From contig CACDYK010000002.1 of the NCBI GenBank assembly GCA_902556905.1, positions 1 through 64,000 of the forward strand: a stretch of DNA of 64,000 nt, written 5' to 3'. Shown in pieces: positions 34,597-42,975 of the stretch (position 1 is its first letter; every line of letters begins with the position of its first letter). The stretch comes from an uncultured Pelagibacteraceae bacterium (GTDB lineage: Bacteria > Pseudomonadota > Alphaproteobacteria > Pelagibacterales > Pelagibacteraceae). Under the pieces are notes generated by a model that was not told where the DNA came from, did not search any database, and saw nothing but the letters and a program-made list of their open reading frames with translations. The translations under genes and the position numbers were made by a program.

Positions 34597-35282
34597 TTAT
34601 TCTTTATATATTCTTTCAGATTAATCTTTTTATTTTTATCTAAAAAATAAGCTGTGTGATTTTTTCTTGAAGAATAAACTTCAGTTGGTTTCCCGTCAAC
34701 AAAAACTACTGCCACACCATCATCTATTGCAATACCTTGAGGTAACTTGTTATTTTTAATATCTGACTCAAACTGATTTATTCTTTTAATGTTAGATGAA
34801 TGAGGAGTACAGCTCCCTGAAATCAAATTAATTCCTCTCAAAGGATTAAATCCTGGCCCAACAGAGTCTGATAATATCCAGTCAAACCAACATACTGCTC
34901 CAGCACTAATACCAGATAAAATAATCCCTTTTTCATAAGCAACTTTAAAGATATTTTCTAATTTATTTTTTCTCCAAATCTCTAACATAAAGACAGTATT
35001 ACCACCTCCTATGTAAACTAAGTCTTTACTCATTATCCACTCAGAAAATCCATTTATATTAGATGTTAGATTAAAATGTGATAATTCAAATTCAGTATTT
35101 TCAAACCTTTTATAAAATAAGTTTATTTTTTTTTCATCATCTTTACTAGCTGTCGCTAAAAATCCGATTTTATTATTTGTTCTTTTTAATTTATCTATGA
35201 CAAATTGATCTAAACTTAGATCTGACTGATGTGTAAAGCCACCACCACCTATAGCAATTATTTTTTTTTCTATATTGTTCAT
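34593..35282 (-). CDS. Peptidase E-like S51-family protein
   Basis: The 229-residue protein has the S51 nucleophile elbow GISAGAVCW with S126, the preceding VYIGGGNTVFML block near 89-100, and a later CTPHSSN histidine near 160. Peptidase E hydrolyses dipeptides with N-terminal aspartate, and relatives include cyanophycinase. There is no signal peptide, so it is cytosolic. It is the first gene of the minus-strand operon ending at 28155 and is divergent from the orphan binding-protein-like gene with a gap of about 55 bases. Its role in the operon is unclear. Confidence 0.82.
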   Translation of the reverse strand: MNNIEKKIIAIGGGGFTHQSDLSLDQFVIDKLKRTNNKIGFLATASKDDEKKINLFYKRFENTEFELSHFNLTSNINGFSEWIMSKDLVYIGGGNTVFMLEIWRKNKLENIFKVAYEKGIILSGISAGAVCWFDWILSDSVGPGFNPLRGINLISGSCTPHSSNIKRINQFESDIKNNKLPQGIAIDDGVAVVFVDGKPTEVYSSRKNHTAYFLDKNKKINLKEYIKNK

Positions 35283-35337
35283 TTAATTAAATTTAAAATT
35301 TAAAATAATATATAATATCAGTTACAAAAAGTTTTTA

Positions 35338-36066
35338 ATGATGAAAACTATATCTAAAAAAATAGCTCCAACAGGAGAACTGCGTGTTGGTTTGAATATG
35401 AGTAATTTTTTGCTCGTTAATTCAGAAGATGCAAATGGATTACCAGATGGTGTATCTCCAGATATTGGTAAAAAACTTGCTAAAGAACTAAACTTAAATT
35501 GTAAATTAGTTCAATTTGAGAGGCCAGGATTATTAGCTGATGCAGTCGATGATGATAAATGGGATATTGGCAATATAGCTTATGAGAAGGAGAGAAGCAA
35601 AACTATAGATTTTAGCAATCCATATGTGAATATTGATGCTAATTTTATCTTTAGGAATAAGTACAACTTTAAGAGCAATGAAGAGATTAATTCTTCGGGT
35701 ATTAAGATAGCAGTAGTTGAAAGAAGTGCATATGATTTATGGTTATCAGATAATTTTAAAAACGCTGAATTAATTAAAGTAAAAACAATAGAATGCTCAC
35801 ATAAATTATTTAGAGAAGGTAGTGTAGATGTCCTAGCTGGTTTAAAACCTAAGCTTTTGAAAGAACTTGAAATAAATGATGATTTTAAAATAATATCAAA
35901 TCCATTTACCTTTATAAAACAATCAGTTGGTATTAAAAAAGGTAATCCTGAAATATTAGAGTTTTTAAATGATTTTATTTCAAAACTTATTAAAGAGGGT
36001 TATGTAGAAAGTTTATTAAAAAAACATAACGTTCAAAACAAATTAAGTATTCCTAAAATTGATTAG
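35338..36066 (+). CDS. Orphan solute-binding-protein domain (SBP_bac_3 type) without signal peptide
   Basis: The 242-residue protein matches the amino-acid ABC transporter binding-protein fold from its first residues: GELRVGLNMSNFLLV near 12-26, GVSPDIGKKLAKEL near 39-52, and a closing segment KLIKEGYVESLLKKH near the C-terminus. It has no signal peptide; an ATG-ATG start is followed directly by the domain, and no upstream in-frame extension is available. No permease or ATPase gene is adjacent. It may be a cytosolic sensor or an enzyme with this fold, as with cyclohexadienyl dehydratase. Its 3' end overlaps the GcvT-like gene by four bases. Confidence 0.75.
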   Translation: MMKTISKKIAPTGELRVGLNMSNFLLVNSEDANGLPDGVSPDIGKKLAKELNLNCKLVQFERPGLLADAVDDDKWDIGNIAYEKERSKTIDFSNPYVNIDANFIFRNKYNFKSNEEINSSGIKIAVVERSAYDLWLSDNFKNAELIKVKTIECSHKLFREGSVDVLAGLKPKLLKELEINDDFKIISNPFTFIKQSVGIKKGNPEILEFLNDFISKLIKEGYVESLLKKHNVQNKLSIPKID

Positions 36067-37286
36067 CTTTTAATTCCTGACCACGGTTCAGCCTTTGTGG
36101 GTATTTTTTTATCTATACCTCTTACTATCTCACCTTTTGGATCGTACATAGGTAATTTACAAAGTTGAGCTTTGTGAATTTTTTCATCAGTGCATTCAAC
36201 ATCAACTACTGTTTCAGGCCCTAAGTCTGACTTGTCTAATAACACAATACCAACCCCACAAACTTGGTAAGGAGACCATGTGCTTGATGTTACTTTTCCA
36301 ATACATTGATTATTTAATTTAATAGACCTTCCTTTTTTTGCTATTCCATCAACTACTCTAATGCCCCAACTTCGACATTCTTTATCTGCATTTATCAAAG
36401 CTTTTTTACCTATAAAGTTATCTTTTTCTAAATCAACAAAACGACCAAGACCTACAGAAAAGGGATTTGTTTCATTTGAAAAATCTTGTCCTGCAGATAA
36501 TAATCCAGCTTCAATTCTTCTACCCCTAAATGAAGGTGTTGCTGTAATAATCATTCCCATTTTTTTTCCTTCTTCAAGAATAAGATCACCTAATTTTTCT
36601 ATATTATTTTCAGGACGAAAATAAATTTCCCAACCAAGTTCATTTGTAAAACCAGTTCGACTAATTATTACCTTTTCACTAGCCATGGTAACTTCAACCC
36701 AATCAAAATATTTCCATGTATTTGCTATCGGTTCATCAATTAAATGGTTAAGAAGTTCCATTGATTTAGGTCCTTGAATTTGACTTACAAATACATTTGG
36801 TTCTTTAATTTCAACATCAAGTCCTTCAGAATTAGCTTTATACCATGAGAGCATGTCGCCATCTGCTTGAGCAAACCAGTAGCAATTATTATCAATTCTT
36901 AAAAGTAAACCATCAGTAATTATTCCACCATCATGGTAACAGGCAAACTGATAGGAACATCTTCCTTTTTTAACTTTTGAAATATCTCTAGGAAAAATTC
37001 TTTGTAATAATTTAAGAGCGTCTGGTCCTGAAATTTCATAAGGATGTTCTCCTGTATGTCGAAGAATAATTTCTTGTTTTGTTTTCCAGTACTGCTCATC
37101 TGGAGTAGCATTAGATAATTTTTCAGTTGTTAGTCGTCCAGCATAATGTGAATACTCTGGGTCATAAGGTAGCTCCTGATAAGTCAATGGATGTATGCTC
37201 ATAGTCCTAGCCAATTCAACAGGTCTATCGCCTTCCTCTCTTTGAGGTTTAATAGAAAACCTTATATTTCTTAAAGATTTATGCAT
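36063..37286 (-). CDS. GcvT-family aminomethyltransferase/demethylase-like protein
   Basis: The 407-residue protein has the GcvT fold, with the GPDALKLLQRIFPRDI block near 81-96, the folate-site aspartate in GGIITDGLLL near 118-127, VSQIQGPKSMELL near 163-175 and a C-terminal barrel with IGKVTSSTWSP. An N-terminal extension of about 60 residues precedes the usual start of the domain. It is unlike the DmdA-like protein at 30187 in its signature blocks. The family includes aminomethyl transferase, DMSP demethylase and vanillate/syringate-type O-demethylases, and the substrate is not clear. It is divergent from the oligopeptide-type binding-protein gene. Confidence 0.8.
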   Translation of the reverse strand: MHKSLRNIRFSIKPQREEGDRPVELARTMSIHPLTYQELPYDPEYSHYAGRLTTEKLSNATPDEQYWKTKQEIILRHTGEHPYEISGPDALKLLQRIFPRDISKVKKGRCSYQFACYHDGGIITDGLLLRIDNNCYWFAQADGDMLSWYKANSEGLDVEIKEPNVFVSQIQGPKSMELLNHLIDEPIANTWKYFDWVEVTMASEKVIISRTGFTNELGWEIYFRPENNIEKLGDLILEEGKKMGMIITATPSFRGRRIEAGLLSAGQDFSNETNPFSVGLGRFVDLEKDNFIGKKALINADKECRSWGIRVVDGIAKKGRSIKLNNQCIGKVTSSTWSPYQVCGVGIVLLDKSDLGPETVVDVECTDEKIHKAQLCKLPMYDPKGEIVRGIDKKIPTKAEPWSGIKS

Positions 37287-37443
37287 AGAATTTTTTATTA
37301 AATTAAAATTAAATTTTAATCCAGTTATATCATAAATATGAAAACCTAAAATGGGTACAACCTTTGATTGTATACTACATTAGTATTGTTCTAAATTTTG
37401 TAAGATGTTAGCCTTTCAAAAAAACAAACAGAGGAAATTAATA

Positions 37444-38931
37444 ATGAAAAACATTTTTAAATTGATATCGGTTTCTTTGGTATCTTTACTAGTATTGTTT
37501 TCATCTGCCAATGCATCAAGTGGAACTTTTAAACTTTCCCACGACCTTGGATTTGGAAAAGATACAAACCTAGACGCAATAACTAAGGGTCGATTATTTC
37601 AAGTTGTAATAATGACTCAAAATCGATTGGTAAGAAAAAATCTTAAAGGAGTTGTATCTGAAGAATTGGCTACAAAATGGTCAGCAAATGCAGACGCTAC
37701 AGAGTGGACTTTCAATCTTCGTAAAGGAGTTAAATTTCATGATGGATCAGATTTTGATGCTGAAGATGTAAAATATTCTTTAATGAGAGTTAAAGATCCA
37801 GAAATTGGCTCACCTGCAAAAAAAAGCTTAAGTGTTGTAACTGATATTGAGATAATTGACTCACATACAGTAAAAATGAAATTAAGCACTTCTTTTGCTG
37901 ACTTTCCTCTTAATTTAACTGATTATAGATTAAGAATGATACCTTCAGGATCTGGAGATACTATTGGGCAAACTGGAATTGGAACAGGACCTTTTATAGT
38001 TGAAAAATTTGATGCAGAAGGAACTACAATTTTAAAAGCTAACCCAAATTATTGGGAAGGTGCACCTGGACTTGCTGAAGTTCATGTAATAGCTATACCT
38101 GATGGAGAGGCGAGAGTACAAGCTCTATTAACTGGTCAAATTGATATGAATAGATATGTACAATTTAGCCAGAAAAAAATCTTTGATGGTAATTCTAAAT
38201 TCAAAACTGCAGTGATACCGACAGGTAACTGGAGAGGAATGGTTATGAATACTGAACGAGCTCCTTTTAATGATCCAAAAGTTAGAAAAGCTGTTCGTTT
38301 AGCTGTTGATAGACAAGAGCTAGTTGATACTGTTATGGGTGGAGAAGCAATTGTGTCATGTGATACACCTGTTTCACCAGCTGATCAATACAGACTTAAA
38401 ATGAAGTGTCCTCAAAACATCAAGAAAGCAAAAAAACTTTTAGCTGAGGCTGGATATCCTGATGGAATAGAAATGGTAATTCATGTATCTACTAAAGAAC
38501 CAACTTGGCCAACTATTGCTGAAGTAATTCAACAACAAGTTGCTAAAGCTGGAATTAAAGTTGATATTAAAATGACTCCATCAAAAAGTTACTGGAAAGA
38601 AACTTGGATGAAAAAAGATGTCGCTATGACGCGTTGGAATGAAAGATCTGCTGATAGCGTACTTCATGAAGTTTATCACAGTAGCGCAAAATGGAATGAG
38701 TCTTATTATAAAAGTTCTGACTTTGATAAAAATCTAGCAAGTGCTAGAGCTGAGTTAAACTTTAATAAGAGAAGAACAGCCTACAGAAATGCACAAAAAA
38801 CTTTATGGGAAGAATCTGGAACCATGATTCCGTACCATGTTTCTAAATTAGTAGTTACTAATTCTAGAGTAAAAAACCTTGATGAAGTTGAGGTTTTTTC
38901 AGTTCAGTGGCATAAAGTTAAAGTAGATTAA
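37444..38931 (+). CDS. Peptide/opine-type ABC substrate-binding protein (DppA/OppA family)
   Basis: This family 5 solute-binding protein is about 495 residues. I place the start at the ATG at 37444, seven bases after a GAGG ribosome-binding site and directly before the signal peptide MKNIFKLI...SSANA; an in-frame ATG at 37405 would add 13 residues with no ribosome-binding site. The body has the family blocks WTFNLRKGVKFHDGS and KANPNYWEG near residues 100 and 195. It is followed by a 14-bp hairpin, then permeases and a fused ATPase. The ligand may be a peptide or another small cation; DppA relatives vary too much to decide. Confidence 0.86.
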   Translation: MKNIFKLISVSLVSLLVLFSSANASSGTFKLSHDLGFGKDTNLDAITKGRLFQVVIMTQNRLVRKNLKGVVSEELATKWSANADATEWTFNLRKGVKFHDGSDFDAEDVKYSLMRVKDPEIGSPAKKSLSVVTDIEIIDSHTVKMKLSTSFADFPLNLTDYRLRMIPSGSGDTIGQTGIGTGPFIVEKFDAEGTTILKANPNYWEGAPGLAEVHVIAIPDGEARVQALLTGQIDMNRYVQFSQKKIFDGNSKFKTAVIPTGNWRGMVMNTERAPFNDPKVRKAVRLAVDRQELVDTVMGGEAIVSCDTPVSPADQYRLKMKCPQNIKKAKKLLAEAGYPDGIEMVIHVSTKEPTWPTIAEVIQQQVAKAGIKVDIKMTPSKSYWKETWMKKDVAMTRWNERSADSVLHEVYHSSAKWNESYYKSSDFDKNLASARAELNFNKRRTAYRNAQKTLWEESGTMIPYHVSKLVVTNSRVKNLDEVEVFSVQWHKVKVD

Positions 38932-38944
38932 TATATAAAATAAT

Positions 38945-38978
38945 ATTTTACAGGCCTAAAAATAGGCCTGTAAAATTT
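38945..38978 (+). terminator. Intergenic hairpin between dppA-like and dppB-like genes
   Basis: A 14-bp stem (38945-38958 with 38963-38976, core CAGGCCTA/TAGGCCTG) and a four-base loop is followed by a short T-run. It is the strongest of the four such hairpins. The permease gene starts about 50 bases later, so partial termination or 3' protection of the binding-protein message is likely. Confidence 0.85.
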
Positions 38979-39028
38979 ACTTCATTTATCAGTAATTAAT
39001 TTTTTAATTTAGGTTTATAAACTGAAAT

Positions 39029-39985
39029 ATGTTTTTTTTGATTTTTAAAAGATTTGTATTAGGTTTAATTACATTATTTATTGTATCTTTAATTACTTTT
39101 ATTGGCGTTGAAATATTACCAGGTGATGCTTGTACTTCATATCTAGAAAGAGAAGCTTTTGGTGAAGCTTTAGCTGCATGTATAAAAAGATTAGGATTAG
39201 ATGTCCCTGCTCATGAACGATATTTATCTTGGGCATTTAATGTCATTCAAGGTGATTTTGGTTATTCATTAAGTGGCCAAATGCAAATTAATGAAGTCTT
39301 GGGACCAAGAATAAAAAATTCATTGGTTCTTGCTTCAGCAGCAATAATTATTGGTATCCCATTAGCATTAATCTTAGGAATAATCACAGCTCTTTGGAGA
39401 GATAAAATGCCAGATATTATCATTTCAACAGTTGCGATATTTTCAATGACCATTCCAGAATTTATAAGTGCTACTTTACTGATCTTAATAGTAGCAATAT
39501 GGTTAGAGTGGTTACCAGGCATAGTAATTGTGCCAACAGATGTAACTTTTTTTGAATTACTTCCTAATATCATTTTACCAGTGATAGCAATTGCAATGAT
39601 AATGACTGCTCATATGGCTCGAATGGTTCGTTCAAGTGTTATCCAAGTGATGGCAAGTGATTATATTCAAATGGCAATATTAAAGGGAGTTCCTTATTGG
39701 AAAATGGTTTTCAAACATGTATTGCCAAACGCATTACTGCCAGCAATTAATGTTGTTGCTTTAACTATTGCTTGGTTATTAGGTGGGGTAGTTGTAACTG
39801 AAGTGGTATTTAATTATCCAGGACTAGGTAGATTGGTAATCGAGTCTATATCTAATAGAGATTTACCAGTCGTTCAAGCTTTAGGTATTATTCTTGCATC
39901 TATTTACGTGAGTATAAATTTTATAGCTGATTTATTAACGTTAATGTTAAACCCTAGATTAAAGACATTACAAACTAGAAAATAA
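39029..39985 (+). CDS. dppB: Peptide-type ABC transporter permease (DppB family)
   Basis: The 318-residue permease has an N-terminal helix at about 9-29, a periplasmic stretch containing two cysteines (CTSYLE and CIKRLG), then five helices. The EAA-type loop reads ILKGVPYWKMVFKHVLPNAL near 214-233, and the VVVTEVVFNYPGLGRL block near 250-265 is a DppB/OppB signature. It is first of the permease pair, following the binding-protein gene after a hairpin, and is three bases from DppC. Confidence 0.9.
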   Translation: MFFLIFKRFVLGLITLFIVSLITFIGVEILPGDACTSYLEREAFGEALAACIKRLGLDVPAHERYLSWAFNVIQGDFGYSLSGQMQINEVLGPRIKNSLVLASAAIIIGIPLALILGIITALWRDKMPDIIISTVAIFSMTIPEFISATLLILIVAIWLEWLPGIVIVPTDVTFFELLPNIILPVIAIAMIMTAHMARMVRSSVIQVMASDYIQMAILKGVPYWKMVFKHVLPNALLPAINVVALTIAWLLGGVVVTEVVFNYPGLGRLVIESISNRDLPVVQALGIILASIYVSINFIADLLTLMLNPRLKTLQTRK

Positions 39986-39988
39986 AAA

Positions 39989-40885
39989 ATGGAAAACTCT
40001 AAAGATATATTTAACGAAAAGCCTAAAAGTTCTTTTGCGAAAGCTTTTGATGTAATATCTACAATGGCTTCAAAACCATCTGGATTTATAGGGCTAGCAA
40101 TTTTGGTTTTTCATATAATTTTAGCTATAACTAGTCCATGGTTTGCACCTTATGATTATAAGGCAATCAATCCTTCTTTAATGTTAAATGCACCATCATC
40201 AGAATTTTGGTTTGGAACTGATAGTTTAGGTAGAGATGTTTTTACTAGAACAATTTTAGGAGGAAGAACTGCTTTAACCATAACTTTTTTTGGATCAATT
40301 ATTGCTCTACTTTGGGGAGGTCTTTTAGGAATTTTTTGTGGCCTAGTAGGAGGAAGAATTGATGACATTGTAATGAGAATAGTTGATGCATTTTTATCAA
40401 TACCTTGGATATTAGCTATGCTTTTAATTGTTTCGCTACTAGGAACAACTACCGAAGTATTAATACCTGCTCTTGGGTTTTTTTATGGAAAAGGCATTGT
40501 TCGTGTTGCAAGAGCTGCTACTCACGATGTAATAGCTAAAGACTTTATTGTTTCTGCAAAAGCTAGAGGTCACAGTAATCTTTCAATTATTTGGAATGAA
40601 ATATTACCAAATGTAAGAGATGCTATTTTAGTTGAAGGAGCAATGAGATGGTCTTGGATGCTTCTTGGATTTAGCTCATTGTCTTTTTTAGGATTTGGAG
40701 TAAGTCCTCCAACTCCAGATTGGGGATTAATGATATCAAATGCTAGAGGATTAATGTCTTTTGCATGGTGGGCAGTAATAGCACCTATTGTCGGGCTAAG
40801 TTCTTTAATTATTGGAATAAATTTAACTGCTGATGCTTTTGCTAAAGCTTTAGGAATTGACAGATCAACAAAAGCCCCTGTTTAA
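39989..40885 (+). CDS. dppC: Peptide-type ABC transporter permease (DppC family)
   Basis: The 298-residue permease has the DppC hallmark FGTDSLGRDVFTRTILGGR near residues 72-90, six helices, and the EAA-like loop SAKARGHSNLSIIWNEILPN near 188-207. It is encoded three bases from DppB and three from the fused ATPase gene. Together the pair forms the membrane channel of a peptide/nickel/opine-family importer. Confidence 0.9.
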   Translation: MENSKDIFNEKPKSSFAKAFDVISTMASKPSGFIGLAILVFHIILAITSPWFAPYDYKAINPSLMLNAPSSEFWFGTDSLGRDVFTRTILGGRTALTITFFGSIIALLWGGLLGIFCGLVGGRIDDIVMRIVDAFLSIPWILAMLLIVSLLGTTTEVLIPALGFFYGKGIVRVARAATHDVIAKDFIVSAKARGHSNLSIIWNEILPNVRDAILVEGAMRWSWMLLGFSSLSFLGFGVSPPTPDWGLMISNARGLMSFAWWAVIAPIVGLSSLIIGINLTADAFAKALGIDRSTKAPV

Positions 40886-40888
40886 AAT

Positions 40889-42913
40889 ATGAAAACTAAT
40901 ATTCAAGAAATTAAAGATTTATCTATTGGTTTTAAAAGTCAAAAAGGTAAACAAATATCAATACTTAGAAACATAACTACAAATATTAGAAAAGGTGAAA
41001 CTGTAGGTATAGTAGGAGAATCTGGATCAGGAAAAAGTACACTCGCACTTGCAATGATGGGGTATATTAAACAAGGCCTTTTTACTACTGGAGGTGAATG
41101 TTTGTTTAAATCTCAAAATCTACTTAGTCTAAATAATAAGGAATTAGAAGACATAAGAGGTAGAAAAATTGCAATGATCCCACAAAATGCTGGGCAAGCT
41201 TTGACTCCAAATCTTAAAATTGGTTATCAAATTGAAGAAGCTCTTAAACTTCATACTGATTACAGTAAAGGTGAAAGAGAACAAAAAATTTCAGAATTAT
41301 TAAATCAAGTTAGACTTCCTTCTCCAAAAATCATGGCACTTCGGTATCCTCATGAACTTTCAGGAGGACAACAACAACGAGTTGCAGTTGCTATGGCTTT
41401 AGCTGGTAACCCAGAGCTATTATTGTTAGATGAGCCAACTACTGGATTAGATGTAACAACTCAAGCACATGTTTTAGAACTTTTAAAGGATATAGCAAAA
41501 GATACAGGAACATCTATGGTTTATGTAAGTCACGACCTTGGAGCAATAGCTCAAGTTTGTGACAGAGTGATAGTAATGTATGCAGGTGAAATTGTCCTTG
41601 AAGGACCAGTAAGAAAAATTTTAAAAGAACCTATTCATCCGTATACGTATGGATTATTAAAATCAATTCCAAAACTTTCTTTAATAGGTCTTCCCGACTC
41701 AATGCCGGGAAGTCAACCACAACCAGGCAACATCGGTAATGGTTGTAGTTTTTATAACAGATGTAATTTTTCTAATGATGAATGTAAAGTTAATGTTCCT
41801 AAATTAGAATATTTATCTGAAATGGATACAAGTGTAAGATGCTTTAATCATTCTGAATTGATTTCTAAAACCAGTGAACAAAAAATGAAAAATCATTCAC
41901 AAAAAAAAATAACTATAGATGAAATTTTAGATCTAAAGGATGTTTCTATCTCTTATGCAAAACAAGGTATTATAGACCAATTCTTGAATAAAGTGACTGA
42001 TACAAACCCAACAGTAAAAGATATAAATATAAATATTAATAAAGGAGAAACAATTTCATTAGTAGGAGAGTCTGGAAGTGGAAAGTCTACAATTTTAAAA
42101 TCTATTGCTGGGTTGTTAAAAACTAAAGACGGGCATATTAAATTTGATAAAGAAAAATTATTATCTGGTGATCTAAAAAAAAGAAATTCAGAGGATTTAA
42201 GATCTATTCAATTAATCTTTCAAAATCCAGACGAGTCATTAAATCCAAATCATACAGTTGAGCAAATACTATCCCAACCTTTAAAGCTATATTTTGGTCT
42301 TACAGGAAGTAAACTTAAAGAAAGTATTGTTGAATTACTTGAAAAAGTAAGACTTGGTGCTTTTTATATGAGTAGATACCCTAGGCAATTATCTGGAGGA
42401 GAGAAACAGAGGATAGCTGTTGCAAGAGCTTTTGCAGCAAGACCAGATATTATTTTATGTGATGAAGTTACTTCAGCTTTAGACGTGTCAGTACAAGCTG
42501 CTGTATTAGATTTATTGCATAAATTAAAAGAAGAGTTGGGCACGACTTATATTTTTGTTTCTCATGATCTTGCAGTCGTAAAAGCTATAAGTGATAGAGT
42601 AGCTGTTTTATATCAAGGAAGATTATGTGAAATTGGTCCATCAAAAGATGTTTATCAATTTCCTTCTCACCCTTACACAGAAGTTTTAATTGGCGCTGTT
42701 TTAGAACCAGACCCAGATATAAAACCAAAGTTAGTTGCAGAAGATATAGTTGAGGAAAAACCTCCTGAAATTGGCTGTTCATTTCAGGGAAGGTGTCCAA
42801 GAATTATTGGTGATAAATGCAGAAATGAAACTCCTCCATGGCAATTTGGAGATAATGGAAATGCAATTCGATGCCATATAGATATTGAAGAATTAAAAAT
42901 TCAGCAAAGTTAA
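40889..42913 (+). CDS. Fused peptide-type ABC transporter ATPases (DppD-DppF)
   Basis: The 674-residue protein holds two complete ATPases. The first has Walker A VGESGSGKST near residue 43, signature LSGGQQQR and Walker B LLLLDEPTTGLD; its C-terminal domain has the cysteine-rich oligopeptide-transporter region NGCSFYNRCNF near 285-295, which in relatives can bind an iron-sulfur cluster. The second begins about residue 345, with Walker A VGESGSGKST, signature LSGGEKQR and Walker B IILCDEVTSALD, and ends in another cysteine block, GCSFQGRCP. DppD and DppF are usually separate; here no stop interrupts the linker. It follows DppC by three bases. Confidence 0.9.
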   Translation: MKTNIQEIKDLSIGFKSQKGKQISILRNITTNIRKGETVGIVGESGSGKSTLALAMMGYIKQGLFTTGGECLFKSQNLLSLNNKELEDIRGRKIAMIPQNAGQALTPNLKIGYQIEEALKLHTDYSKGEREQKISELLNQVRLPSPKIMALRYPHELSGGQQQRVAVAMALAGNPELLLLDEPTTGLDVTTQAHVLELLKDIAKDTGTSMVYVSHDLGAIAQVCDRVIVMYAGEIVLEGPVRKILKEPIHPYTYGLLKSIPKLSLIGLPDSMPGSQPQPGNIGNGCSFYNRCNFSNDECKVNVPKLEYLSEMDTSVRCFNHSELISKTSEQKMKNHSQKKITIDEILDLKDVSISYAKQGIIDQFLNKVTDTNPTVKDINININKGETISLVGESGSGKSTILKSIAGLLKTKDGHIKFDKEKLLSGDLKKRNSEDLRSIQLIFQNPDESLNPNHTVEQILSQPLKLYFGLTGSKLKESIVELLEKVRLGAFYMSRYPRQLSGGEKQRIAVARAFAARPDIILCDEVTSALDVSVQAAVLDLLHKLKEELGTTYIFVSHDLAVVKAISDRVAVLYQGRLCEIGPSKDVYQFPSHPYTEVLIGAVLEPDPDIKPKLVAEDIVEEKPPEIGCSFQGRCPRIIGDKCRNETPPWQFGDNGNAIRCHIDIEELKIQQS

Positions 42914-42975
42914 TAATGAGACGATTTATTTATTTCAAGTTTGATTTAATTTTAATATAAGAAAAATCTAATTTT

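Noticed and set aside
37405-37443. Upstream ATG start for the DppA-like protein
   Set aside because: There is no ribosome-binding site and the extra residues precede a good signal peptide that begins at 37444.
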